Below, piece by piece: positions 28,086-36,042 of a stretch of 64,000 nt of DNA. Source of the stretch: Salinarimonas sp. (lineage in GTDB: Bacteria; Pseudomonadota; Alphaproteobacteria; Rhizobiales; Beijerinckiaceae); the NCBI RefSeq assembly GCF_040111675.1, contig NZ_CP157794.1, positions 4,361,501-4,425,500 on the forward strand. Direction: 5' to 3'. The notes under the pieces were generated by a model. The model worked only from the letters and a program-made list of their open reading frames with translations. It searched no databases and was not told the DNA's origin. A program made the translations under genes and the position numbers. Numbering within the stretch: the first letter of the stretch is position 1; the number at the start of each line of letters is the position of its first letter.

Positions 28086-29063
28086 ATGAACTGGATCTCC
28101 GACGTCGTCCGTCCGCGCATCAAGACGCTGTTCAAGCGCGAGACCCCGGACAACCTCTGGATCAAGTGCCCCGACACCGGGCAGATGGTCTTCCACAAGG
28201 ACGTGGAGGCCAATCTCTGGGTCATTCCCGGCTCGAACCATCACCTGCGCATGAGCGCGCAGGCGCGGCTCGAGAGCGTGTTCGTCGGCGGCTTCGAGGA
28301 GATCCCGCTGCCCGACGTCGCCGCCGACCCGCTCAAGTTCCGGGACGAGAAGCGCTACGCCGACCGTCTGAAGGAGAACCGCGCCAAGACCGGCATGCAA
28401 GACGCCGTGCGCGTCGCCGTCGGACCGGTGGGTGGGCTTCCGGTCACCGTCGCCGTGCAGGACTTCGCCTTCATGGGCGGCTCGCTCGGCATGGCCGCGG
28501 GCGAGGCGATCGTCACCGCGGCCGAGACCGCGCGGGCGCGCCGCACGCCCTTCGTGCTGTTCGTCGCCTCCGGCGGCGCGCGCATGCAGGAGGGCATCCT
28601 CTCGCTCATGCAGATGCCGCGCACAACGGTGGCCCTGCGCCGCCTCAAGGAGGCGGGCCTGCCCTACATCGTCGTGCTCACCCACCCGACGACGGGCGGC
28701 GTCTCGGCCTCCTACGCCATGCTGGGCGACATCCACATCGCCGAGCCCGGCGCCGTGATCGGCTTCGCCGGGGCGCGCGTGATCGAGCAGACCATCCGCG
28801 AGAAGCTGCCCGAGGGCTTCCAGCGCGCGGAATATCTCAAGGAGCACGGCATGGTGGACATGGTCGTCCACCGCCTGGAGCTGAAGGACACGCTCGTCTC
28901 GCTCTGCCGCATCCTGATGAAGGCCCCGGCCCTGGAGCCGGCGGCGCCGGCCCCGGCGCCGGTCTCGCTCGAGAAGGCCGCCAGCGCGCCCGACGAGGCG
29001 GCGATCGTCGAGCCCGCTTCGAACGAGACCCGCGAACCCGAGACCGAAGGCGCGCGCGGCTGA
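28086..29063 (+). CDS. accD: Acetyl-CoA carboxylase carboxyltransferase subunit beta
   Basis: Beta subunit of the carboxyltransferase that moves CO2 from biotin to acetyl-CoA, the first step of fatty acid synthesis. The 325-residue protein has the crotonase-type core with FMGGSLGMAAGEAIV, SGGARMQEG and GAVIGFAGARVIEQT. The N-terminal zinc ribbon is degenerate: only Cys28 (WIKCPDTGQM) remains of the usual four cysteines. This is a lineage feature of many alphaproteobacterial AccD proteins. The C-terminal 45 residues are Ala/Pro/Glu-rich. It is followed 46 bases later by folC, a common pairing. Confidence 0.95.
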   Translation: MNWISDVVRPRIKTLFKRETPDNLWIKCPDTGQMVFHKDVEANLWVIPGSNHHLRMSAQARLESVFVGGFEEIPLPDVAADPLKFRDEKRYADRLKENRAKTGMQDAVRVAVGPVGGLPVTVAVQDFAFMGGSLGMAAGEAIVTAAETARARRTPFVLFVASGGARMQEGILSLMQMPRTTVALRRLKEAGLPYIVVLTHPTTGGVSASYAMLGDIHIAEPGAVIGFAGARVIEQTIREKLPEGFQRAEYLKEHGMVDMVVHRLELKDTLVSLCRILMKAPALEPAAPAPAPVSLEKAASAPDEAAIVEPASNETREPETEGARG

Positions 29064-29109
29064 GGCCGCGCCACCACCTTTCCCCGACCAGACCCGAGAA
29101 GGCGCTCCC

Positions 29110-30435
29110 ATGGAGTCCTCCGACGCCATCCTCGCGCGCCTGCTGGCGCTGCACCCGAAGACCATCGACCTGTCGCTGGCGCGCATCGAATCGCTGCTCG
29201 CGCGGCTCGGCCATCCCGAGAAGCGCCTTCCGCCGACGATCCACGTCGCCGGCACGAACGGCAAGGGCTCGACCATCGCCTTCATGCGCGCGATCCTGGA
29301 GGCCGCCGGCCTCGCCGTGCACGTCTACACCTCGCCGCATCTCGTGCGCTTCCACGAGCGCATCCGCATCGGCCGCCCCGGCGGCGGCGCCTTCGTTCCG
29401 GAAGAGCAGCTCGTCGACGTGCTGCGGGAGTGCGAGGAGGCGAACGAGGGCGCGCCCATCACGGTTTTCGAGATCACCACCGCCGCCGCGCTGAAGATCT
29501 TCGCCGACGAGCCGGCGGACGTGCTGCTGCTCGAGGTCGGTCTCGGCGGACGGCTCGACGCCACCAACGTGATCGACGAGCCCGCGGCGACGCTGGTGAC
29601 GCCCATCGGCCTCGACCATGCGGAATATCTCGGCGAGACGGTGGAGAAGATCGCCGCCGAGAAGGCCGGCATCTTCAAGCGCGGCGCCCCCGCCGTGATC
29701 GCCCGGCAGGACTACGAGGCGGCCGAGCGCGTGCTCGTCGACACGGCCGAGCGCGTCGGCGCCTCCCTGGTGCGGCTGGGTGGCCAGGACTTCTCGACCC
29801 ACGAGGAGAACGGCCGGCTCGTGTTCCAGGACGAGGACGGGCTCCTGGACCTGCCGATGCCGCGCCTGCCGGGCGGGCACCAGCTGACCAACGCCGGCCT
29901 CGCCGTCGCGGGGCTTCGCGCGGCGGGCTTCTCGCGCCTGCCGGCCGAGGCCTTCGAACGCGGCATGCTCGAGGCCGAGTGGCCGGGCCGGCTGCAACGC
30001 CTCACCCGCGGCGTGCTGCCGGCGCTCGCGCCGGAGGGCGCGGAGGTCTGGGTCGACGGCGGCCACAACCCGGACGGCGGGCGCGTCGTCGCCGCCGCCA
30101 TGGCCGACCGCTCCGAGCGCGCCGACGCGCCGCTCGTGCTCGTCGTCGGCATGCTCGGCACCAAGGACGCGCAGGGATTCCTCAAGAATTTCGCCGGCCT
30201 CGCCAAGGAGGCGATCTGCGTGCCGATCCCCTCGCAGATGGCCGCGCGCCCGCCCGAGGAGGTCGCCGCGCTCGCCGCCTCGGTGGGCCTCGTCGCCTCC
30301 ACCGCGCCGAGCGTCGAGGCGGCGCTCGCCCTCCTCAACGACACGGTCTGGGAGGCCCCGCCGCGGGTGCTGATCTGCGGGTCGCTCTATCTGGCGGGGG
30401 CGGTGCTGGCGGCGAACGGGTCGCTGCCGACGTGA
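29110..30435 (+). CDS. folC: Bifunctional dihydrofolate/folylpolyglutamate synthase
   Basis: ATP-dependent Mur-ligase-family enzyme that adds glutamate to dihydropteroate and then to tetrahydrofolate. The 441-residue, full-length protein has the P-loop GTNGKGST at 48-55, the folate-binding YTSPHLVRFHERI, and the glycine-rich VGLGGRLDATNV. The second-domain motif WVDGGHNPDGG and a VVGMLGTKDAQGFL strand close the ligase fold. It is co-directional with accD. Confidence 0.95.
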   Translation: MESSDAILARLLALHPKTIDLSLARIESLLARLGHPEKRLPPTIHVAGTNGKGSTIAFMRAILEAAGLAVHVYTSPHLVRFHERIRIGRPGGGAFVPEEQLVDVLRECEEANEGAPITVFEITTAAALKIFADEPADVLLLEVGLGGRLDATNVIDEPAATLVTPIGLDHAEYLGETVEKIAAEKAGIFKRGAPAVIARQDYEAAERVLVDTAERVGASLVRLGGQDFSTHEENGRLVFQDEDGLLDLPMPRLPGGHQLTNAGLAVAGLRAAGFSRLPAEAFERGMLEAEWPGRLQRLTRGVLPALAPEGAEVWVDGGHNPDGGRVVAAAMADRSERADAPLVLVVGMLGTKDAQGFLKNFAGLAKEAICVPIPSQMAARPPEEVAALAASVGLVASTAPSVEAALALLNDTVWEAPPRVLICGSLYLAGAVLAANGSLPT

Positions 30436-30463
30436 GGGTTATCGAAGGATGGAGTGCTCATAC

Positions 30464-30889
30464 CTAGTGAGAAGCACTCCACGGATCGATCACATCGACG
30501 CCGCACCCTCGGAAATCGCTGGTATTGCGCGTCGCGACGATGGCGCCGTGAGCGCGAGCAGTGGCGGCGACGAGGCTGTCGAAGCTCGCCACGGGACGGC
30601 CGGCGGCACGACGCGCGGCTCGGATCGCCGCGAAATGAATGGCTGCAGCTTCGTCGAACGGCAGCACGCGACCCGCGAAGTCGACAGAGAAAAGCCTTTC
30701 GGCGTCTTCCTGCAGCGCGGTCCGACGCCGTCCCATCGGCAGCATGGCCACACCCGAAAGAATCTCCGCCTGAACTATCGTCGTGGTGAAGAGCATGTTT
30801 CGCGGTCGAGCATCCACGAACGCAAATACGCGTGGCTCGGGCTCGGCGCGCATCAGCTCCGATACGACGTTGGTATCGAGGACGATCAT
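30464..30889 (-). CDS. PIN-domain toxin, FitB/VapC type
   Basis: A 141-residue PIN ribonuclease. The metal-binding acidic residues are in place: MIVLDTNVVSEL (Asp5), the Glu of TIVQAEILSGV, SFDSLVAATARAHGA (third Asp) and RNTSDFRG (fourth Asp). The sequence is closest to FitB-like toxins, which cleave RNA and are held by a ribbon-helix-helix antitoxin. Its ATG overlaps the antitoxin stop (ATGA). It ends 28 bases from folC, with which it converges. Confidence 0.85.
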   Translation of the reverse strand: MIVLDTNVVSELMRAEPEPRVFAFVDARPRNMLFTTTIVQAEILSGVAMLPMGRRRTALQEDAERLFSVDFAGRVLPFDEAAAIHFAAIRAARRAAGRPVASFDSLVAATARAHGAIVATRNTSDFRGCGVDVIDPWSASH

Positions 30890-31134
30890 TCGAAGCTTGG
30901 AGGCTCTCTCACTGCCGTGCGCGGCTCGGGCGGCAACTCTACGCCTCCGTAGGGCGCGAATCGGCGGCGGATGGCGGTCGCGAGCCCGCCCTCCTCGTCA
31001 ATCGGCTCCCTTCCCGCGGCCTCGCAGAGGATCGCGCGCACCTCCGCCTCGAGCGAGCGCCCGTTCCGCGCGGCGCGCGCCCGCAGGGCCTGCGTCTCGG
31101 CCTCCGGCAGGTCGTGGACGGTCAACGTGGTCAT
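30886..31134 (-). CDS. Ribbon-helix-helix antitoxin, FitA type
   Basis: An 82-residue Arc/MetJ-like repressor. The N-terminal strand and helices (MTTLTVHDLPEAETQALRAR, then AARNGRSLEAEVRAIL) are diagnostic of FitA-like antitoxins. The C-terminal tail (GLATAIRRRFAPYGGVELP) matches the region that wraps around the PIN toxin. It is translationally coupled to the downstream toxin, and a tandem 16-base repeat 28-60 bases upstream is a likely operator. Confidence 0.83.
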   Translation of the reverse strand: MTTLTVHDLPEAETQALRARAARNGRSLEAEVRAILCEAAGREPIDEEGGLATAIRRRFAPYGGVELPPEPRTAVREPPSFE

Positions 31135-31162
31135 CGGCTCCGCCCTCCTCGCGCGCGTCCGT

Positions 31163-31194
31163 CTCGAGAAATGTCGTGCTCGAGAAACGTAGTG
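31163..31194. repeat. Tandem 16-bp operator-like repeat upstream of the FitAB-like module
   Basis: CTCGAGAAATGTCGTG (31163-31178) is followed without a gap by CTCGAGAAACGTAGTG (31179-31194), 14 of 16 bases alike. Each unit contains the palindrome CTCGAG. Ribbon-helix-helix dimers bind adjacent half-sites cooperatively, so this is a plausible autoregulatory operator for the antitoxin that starts at 31134. Confidence 0.5.
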
Positions 31195-31292
31195 CGCCGA
31201 CGCGCCGCGAGCAACGCGAGAGACGCCCGCCCTCCCCTCTCTGCGACCACCCGCGTCTTGCCCCCGCCGCGGCCTGAGCGTACCGTCCCGCC

Positions 31293-31889
31293 ATGATCCG
31301 CACCGAGGACCCCGCGCATCCCGCGCATCTGAACCCGCTCGTCAAGCTCGCCCTCGAGCTCGGGCCGCTCGGGCTGTTCTTCTTCGCCAACCAGCGCTGG
31401 GACATCATGACGGCGACGGCGGCGTTCGTCGTCGCCACGTTGGTCGCGCTGGCGATCCACTACGTGCTGGTCAAGCGCCTGCCGATGATGCCGCTCGTCT
31501 CGGGCGTGGTGGTGGTGGTCTTCGGCGGGCTGACGCTGATCCTCGCCGACGAGCTGTTCATCAAGCTCAAGCCGACGATCGTGAACTCGCTCTTCGGCGC
31601 GGTGCTGCTCGGCGGGCTCTGGTTCGGGAAGTCGCTTCTCACCATCGTGCTCGATTCGGTGTTCAAGCTCACCGACGAGGGCTGGCGCAAGCTCACCTTC
31701 CGCTGGGGGCTGTTCTTCTTCTTCCTCGCCGCGCTCAACGAGGTCGTCTGGCGCACGCAGACGACGGACTTCTGGGTGAGCTTCAAGGTCTTCGGCATCA
31801 TGCCGATCACCCTCGCCTTCGCGCTGGCCCAGACGCCGCTGATCCTGAAGCACGAGGACAAGAGCAGCGACGGCGAGAGCCCGGCGTGA
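31293..31889 (+). CDS. yciB: Inner-membrane septation protein A (YciB/IspZ)
   Basis: A 198-residue integral membrane protein with five or six hydrophobic helices. Family signatures are ELGPLGLFFFANQRWDIMTA near the start and the charged loop LTDEGWRKLTFRWGLFFFFL followed by LNEVVWR. YciB/IspZ proteins help coordinate envelope synthesis at division; Shigella ispZ mutants are impaired in septation and spreading. It stands alone between a divergently transcribed TA module and a small membrane protein. Confidence 0.92.
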   Translation: MIRTEDPAHPAHLNPLVKLALELGPLGLFFFANQRWDIMTATAAFVVATLVALAIHYVLVKRLPMMPLVSGVVVVVFGGLTLILADELFIKLKPTIVNSLFGAVLLGGLWFGKSLLTIVLDSVFKLTDEGWRKLTFRWGLFFFFLAALNEVVWRTQTTDFWVSFKVFGIMPITLAFALAQTPLILKHEDKSSDGESPA

Positions 31890-31912
31890 TCGGCTGAGCC
31901 GACAGGCCGGCC

Positions 31913-32044
31913 TCAGCCGACCAGCGCGCTCACCAGCCGCTCGAGCCAGGGCGGGGTGAACAGGACGGCGAAGGACGCGGCGCCGATCGTCGTGGCGCAG
32001 GCGCCGATCACGGTCTCCAGGCGGTCGTTCTCGCCGTTCTTCAT
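31913..32044 (-). CDS. Small single-pass membrane protein (43 residues)
   Basis: A short reading frame with an exceptional ribosome site: GGAGG 8 bases before the ATG. The product begins MKNGENDRLETVIGACATTI and has one hydrophobic segment (about 12-30) followed by PPWLERLVSAL. It is too short to classify, and I do not recognise a family. The strong initiation signal and the clean amphipathic/hydrophobic layout argue for a real gene. It converges on yciB, 23 bases away. Confidence 0.55.
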   Translation of the reverse strand: MKNGENDRLETVIGACATTIGAASFAVLFTPPWLERLVSALVG

Positions 32045-32272
32045 GGCCTCGTCCTCCGAGAGGCGCCGGATGCGCCTGCCGGTCTGTCGGTTCGCGCCGC
32101 GCGCGGGTTCATCTCCTCTTCGCGCGCCACGCTCCGAGGGTTACGCGCCGTCGATGTCCCGGCGATGTCGTCCCACGGGTCGCCGCGCGAAACATGCCGT
32201 CCGGAACCGTCGCGCCCTCCCCCGACTTGCCCTCCGCGACGCACCGACGCGAACGCGAGAGGAGAGCGCGGC

Positions 32273-33133
32273 ATGGCCAACGCCAATGCTCTGGAGAAAA
32301 CCGCCCGAGTGGGCTACGCCGCCCGCGGGGTCGTCTACATGCTCGTCGGCGGGCTCGCCGTGATGGCGGCCGTGGGCGCCGGCGGCGAGACCGGCGGCAG
32401 CAAGAACGCGCTGGCGAGCCTCCTCGACGAGCCTTTCGGCAAGACGCTCCTCGCGGTCATCGCGCTGGGCCTCCTCGCCTTCGCGCTGTGGCGCGAGGTC
32501 GCGGCGCTGAGCGACGCCGACAATCGCGGCACGTCCGGCAAGGGCCTCGCCATCCGCGGCGCGCACGTCATCAGCGGCGTCATCTATCTCGGCCTCGCGG
32601 TCTACGCGGCCGGCCTCGCCTTCGGCTGGGCGACGGGCGGCGGCGGCCAGGGCGGAGAGGGCGCGCAGGGCTGGTCCGCCTGGCTCCTGGCGAAGCCCTT
32701 CGGGCGCTGGCTGCTGGGGCTCGTCGGCCTCGGCGTCGCCGGCGCGGGCCTCGCCTTCATCGGCCGCGCCTGGACGGGCGACGTGACGAAGCACCTGCAC
32801 TATGCGCCCCACCAGCGCGGCTGGGTCGTGCCGCTCGGCCGCGCGGGCTTCGCGGCGCGGGGCGTCGTGTTCCTGATCATCGGCGGCTTCCTGGTCGTGG
32901 CCGCCTGGCAGTCCCAGTCGAGCGAGGCCCGCGGGCTCGGCGGCGCGCTGCGCACCGTCCAGGAGCAGCCCTACGGCTGGATCCTCCTCGCCCTCGTCGC
33001 CGCCGGCCTGTTCGCCTTCGGCGTCTTCGGCCTCGTCCAGGCGGTGTATCGCCGGATCGACGCGCCGGACGTGGAGGAGGCCGCCGGGGACGCCAAGCGG
33101 GCGGCGGAGCGCGGCGCGCGGAAGGTGGGGTGA
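32273..33133 (+). CDS. DUF1206-domain membrane protein
   Basis: A 286-residue protein with six transmembrane helices made of three two-helix DUF1206 repeats. Each repeat begins with a similar motif: RVGYAARGVVYMLVGG, then GAHVISGVIYLGLA, then RAGFAARGVVFLIIGG. The role of the family is unknown. The start at 32273 has AGGAG 8 bases upstream. The C-terminal tail is Ala/Glu/Lys-rich and charged. Confidence 0.87.
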   Translation: MANANALEKTARVGYAARGVVYMLVGGLAVMAAVGAGGETGGSKNALASLLDEPFGKTLLAVIALGLLAFALWREVAALSDADNRGTSGKGLAIRGAHVISGVIYLGLAVYAAGLAFGWATGGGGQGGEGAQGWSAWLLAKPFGRWLLGLVGLGVAGAGLAFIGRAWTGDVTKHLHYAPHQRGWVVPLGRAGFAARGVVFLIIGGFLVVAAWQSQSSEARGLGGALRTVQEQPYGWILLALVAAGLFAFGVFGLVQAVYRRIDAPDVEEAAGDAKRAAERGARKVG

Positions 33134-33145
33134 GGCGGGCGCCGA

Positions 33146-33913
33146 TCAGCGCCCACCCCGCGCCGCGATCAAGTCCCGCAAGGTCGTGATCGTCGAGGCG
33201 TCCGCCACGCCGTCGACGCGCTCGGGGCGGAAATGGCGCTGGAAGGCGGCGACCACCTGCTCCGTCGTCTCGCCGAAGGCGCCGTCGATCGGCACGCCGT
33301 AGCCGTAGAGCGCGAGCATGGCCTGGAGCGCCTCGATCGGCGGGCCTTCCTCGCCGCGCTGGAAGAAGCGCCCGTCGCGGATCGGCGTCGGCGCGACCCA
33401 GTGCCCGACGCCCTCCGCCGCGAGGCGCGCCCACGGGAAGGTCTCGCCGGGATCCCGCTTGCGGGCCGGAGCGATGTCGCTGTGCGCGAGCACGCGCTCC
33501 GGGCGAATGCCCCAGCGCCCGACGAGATCGCGGCACAGCGCGATCACGGCCGCGATCTGCGCCTCCGGATAGGGCGCGAGCCGCCCTTCCTCGTCGTGGC
33601 CGGGATGGGCGATCTCGATGCCGAGCGAGGCGGAGTTCAGGTCGGTCTCGCCGGCCCAGCTCGATACGCCCGCATGCCAGGCACGCCGGCCCTCGGGCAC
33701 GAGCTGCAGCACGCGCCCGTCCTCGAAGACGAGATAATGGCACGAGACTTCCGAGACCGGATTGCACAGCCATTGCAGCGCCTGCCCGGCGTCGGGCATG
33801 CCGGTATAGTGCAGGATCAGCATGTCCGGCCGCCGCCCGTCCCGCCGCTCGCCGTGATTCGGCGAGGGGAAGACCTTCTGGGCGAGGGGGGATTCGGGGG
33901 TGGGGTGAGGCAT
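33146..33913 (-). CDS. N-acetylmuramoyl-L-alanine amidase with peptidoglycan-binding domain
   Basis: A 255-residue zinc amidase of the AmpD/AmiD (amidase_2) family that cuts the bond between N-acetylmuramic acid and the stem peptide. Zinc ligands are seen in LILHYTG and HSDIAPARKRDPG, with VSCHYLV between them. A C-terminal PG_binding_1 helix bundle (about 190-250: IEALQAMLALYGYGVPIDG) follows. No signal peptide is visible, so it may act in cytosolic muropeptide recycling like AmpD, although AmiD-type two-domain enzymes are usually exported. Confidence 0.9.
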   Translation of the reverse strand: MPHPTPESPLAQKVFPSPNHGERRDGRRPDMLILHYTGMPDAGQALQWLCNPVSEVSCHYLVFEDGRVLQLVPEGRRAWHAGVSSWAGETDLNSASLGIEIAHPGHDEEGRLAPYPEAQIAAVIALCRDLVGRWGIRPERVLAHSDIAPARKRDPGETFPWARLAAEGVGHWVAPTPIRDGRFFQRGEEGPPIEALQAMLALYGYGVPIDGAFGETTEQVVAAFQRHFRPERVDGVADASTITTLRDLIAARGGR

Positions 33914-33991
33914 GGGTCGCCGATGATGAGAGGAACGGCTGCGATTTACACCCGATCCGTGGATCGCGTCAGCCTCGACGCGCGCCCCGCG

Positions 33992-34708
33992 TCACATCCC
34001 CCGCTCCCGCTCGATCCGGTCCCACGCCTCGTTCACCGCCGCGAGGCGCCGCGTCGCGATGGCGATGGCTTCGGGGGGGAGGCCGCGGGCGACGGCGCGG
34101 TCGGGGTGGATCTCGGCGACGAGGCGGCGGTAATGGCTCTTGAGCGCCGCGTCGTCCATCTCGCGCGTCGCGCCGACGACGACGTAGGGATCGTCCTTGC
34201 GGGCGACGTGGCGGGCGGCGACGCGCTCGAAGCGCGCCGCGTCGAAGCCGAAGATCGCGGCGACGTCGCCCAGGAAGGCGAACTCGCGCTCGTGCACGGC
34301 GCCGTCGGCGGCGGCGATGAGGAAGAGGCCGTCGAGCACGTCCTCGAGCAGGCCGGGCTCGTCGGAGAGGAGATCGCGCATCTGGCGGGCATAGGCCTGG
34401 TAGCCGTCGCTGGTGCGGCTCGCGAGGTCGAACAGGGCCTCGACCCGCTCGCGATCGGCCTCGTCCACTTCGACGATGCGCCGGAAGGCCTCGCGCTCGG
34501 AGCGCATGACGACGCCGTCGGCCTTGGCCATCTTGGCGGCGAGCGCGACGAGGCCCGTGGTGAACACCACGTCCTTCGGCGTCGGCCCGAAGGGCGCGCC
34601 CTCGCGGTCCACCAGCACGTGGCCGATGACGGCGCCGATGAGCGCCCCGATCGGCCCGCCGATCAGGAAGCCGATGCCGAACCCGCCGAGCTTGCCCCAG
34701 ACGCTCAT
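33992..34708 (-). CDS. djlA: DjlA-like co-chaperone (TerB + DnaJ domain)
   Basis: A 238-residue membrane-anchored J-protein. A glycine-rich N-terminal segment (about 5-32) forms a membrane anchor. A TerB-like helical domain follows (50-160, including LVALAAKMAKADGVV and GLFLIAAADGAVHERE). The C-terminal J domain keeps the HPD motif in VAEIHPDRA that stimulates DnaK. The layout equals that of E. coli DjlA, which is linked to envelope stress signalling. It lies downstream of the glycine-zipper lipoprotein, with a terminator hairpin between them. Confidence 0.88.
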   Translation of the reverse strand: MSVWGKLGGFGIGFLIGGPIGALIGAVIGHVLVDREGAPFGPTPKDVVFTTGLVALAAKMAKADGVVMRSEREAFRRIVEVDEADRERVEALFDLASRTSDGYQAYARQMRDLLSDEPGLLEDVLDGLFLIAAADGAVHEREFAFLGDVAAIFGFDAARFERVAARHVARKDDPYVVVGATREMDDAALKSHYRRLVAEIHPDRAVARGLPPEAIAIATRRLAAVNEAWDRIERERGM

Positions 34709-34772
34709 CCGCCGCGCCCTCCCGAATCGGGCGCGAGCCTAGAGCAGTTTCCGGCCCGAGCGCAAAAGTGAA

Positions 34773-34797
34773 GGGCCCGGGAACGGGTCCCGGGCCC
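34773..34797 (-). terminator. Rho-independent terminator after the glycine-zipper lipoprotein
   Basis: A perfect 10-bp stem (GGGCCCGGGA with TCCCGGGCCC) encloses a 5-base loop. On the minus strand it is followed by TTCACTTTTG, a short T-rich tail. It lies 42 bases past the lipoprotein stop and 65 bases before djlA, so the two are probably separate transcripts. Confidence 0.65.
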
Positions 34798-34838
34798 TCG
34801 CCGGCTCGCGACGACGTCGCGGCCGTGCGCTGCGCGCG

Positions 34839-35117
34839 TCAGCGCGGATAGCAATAGCCGTCGCGGGCGAGGAAGTAGCCGCGCGGGCAGCCCGTCGCGG
34901 ACGGAGCCGTGCCGGCTCCGATGATGGCGCCCGCACCCGCGCCGAGGGCGCCGCCGACGAGCGCGCCCTCGCCGCCGTCGACCGCGGCGCCGATGGCCGC
35001 GCCGGACGCGCCGCCGATCAGCGCGCCGCCCACGGCGCGCTCGCCCGGGGTGGTGCAGGCGCCCACGGCGAGCGCCAGGAAGCCGGCGACGAGCAGGGTC
35101 ATGAAGCGCTTGAACAT
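34839..35117 (-). CDS. Glycine-zipper outer-membrane lipoprotein
   Basis: A 92-residue lipoprotein. The start at 35117 has GGAGGAG 5 bases upstream. The signal peptide ends in the lipobox VGAC (Cys21). Residues 29-70 are a glycine zipper (GGALIGGASGAAIGAAV, GGALGAGAGAIIGAG), and the end is CPRGYFLARDGYCYPR with two cysteines. Glycine-zipper lipoproteins of this kind (17 kDa antigen/SlyB-like) stiffen the outer membrane; the exact role is unknown. It is divergent from rnpB. Confidence 0.82.
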   Translation of the reverse strand: MFKRFMTLLVAGFLALAVGACTTPGERAVGGALIGGASGAAIGAAVDGGEGALVGGALGAGAGAIIGAGTAPSATGCPRGYFLARDGYCYPR

Positions 35118-35247
35118 GTGATCTCCTCCCAGAGAGCCCGGCTTCCCGGGCGGTGAAATCCGACGCGAAACGCGAGTTCGAAGGACTCCGTTCCCCACCG
35201 TCGTCGGATCGCCGCGCGAAAAGGTTCGCTTTCCTCACCGCCGCGGC

Positions 35248-35276
35248 TTGACGCGGGGGGCTCGTCGACGCCACAT
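35248..35276 (+). promoter_or_regulatory. Candidate promoter of rnpB
   Basis: TTGACG (35248-35253) is followed after 17 bases by CCACAT (35271-35276). The start it predicts, about 35283, coincides with the first base of the P1 helix of the RNase P RNA. The -35 is good and the -10 weak. Confidence 0.5.
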
Positions 35277-35282
35277 CCCGAT

Positions 35283-35667
<385 letters not shown>

Positions 35668-35733
35668 CCTTTCGGGCAGCAGCCCTGCATCCGCAGCATG
35701 CAATGCTGCTCGGCATTCGCGCACCGGCCGCGA

Positions 35734-35761
35734 TTGACTTCACCGGAGCCGGTACTAAAAC
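35734..35761 (+). promoter_or_regulatory. Candidate promoter of the glycine-cleavage operon
   Basis: TTGACT (35734-35739) and TAAAAC (35756-35761) are separated by 16 bases. The predicted start near 35768 is about 10 bases before the first riboswitch aptamer, which is the expected geometry. Confidence 0.45.
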
Positions 35762-35777
35762 GACATTCAGCTGTACG

Positions 35778-35977
35778 ATCCCCGCGGGAGAGGCCGGGCC
35801 CCCGAGCCCGGCGCCGAAGGCGCAACCGCCCCGGAAACGCTCAGGCAAAAGGACCGCGGGGAGCTGGCACTCTGGAAAGCGGCGGGGCTCGCGCCTCGCC
35901 CACCGAAGGGCGTAACCGTTCGCGCGACCCCAGCGGGACCGCGGCGGGAAATCTCTCAGGTCGACGACAGAGGGGGC
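35778..35977 (+). promoter_or_regulatory. Tandem glycine riboswitch upstream of gcvT
   Basis: Two glycine aptamers in series. The first (about 35778-35862) shows CGGGAGAG, GCGCCGAAGGCGCAACC and GGAAACGCTCAGGCAAAAGG. The second (about 35868-35977) shows CACTCTGGAAAGC, CACCGAAGGGCGTAACC and AATCTCTCAGGTCGACGACA. Both keep the conserved CCGAAGG/GGCGTAACC core and the CTCAGG-CA block. In known cases glycine turns on expression of the cleavage system. The gap to the gcvT ATG is about 65 bases; I see no clear terminator stem, so control may be at translation. Confidence 0.93.
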
Positions 35978-36042
35978 GCGCAACGGAGGCTCGAGAGGGT
36001 CGTCGGCGCGTCCTGTCAATCGTTCGGACCCGAGGGGATCCC

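Noticed and set aside
34739..34754. CTAGAGCAGTTTCC resembling the IS630 end CTAGAGCAGAT
   Set aside because: Only about 9-10 bases match, with no partner end or target duplication nearby; chance or an unrelated common motif is more likely.
35693..35709. GCAGCAT/ATGCTGC hairpin downstream of rnpB as a terminator
   Set aside because: The stem is perfect but no T-run follows, so I cannot support intrinsic termination.
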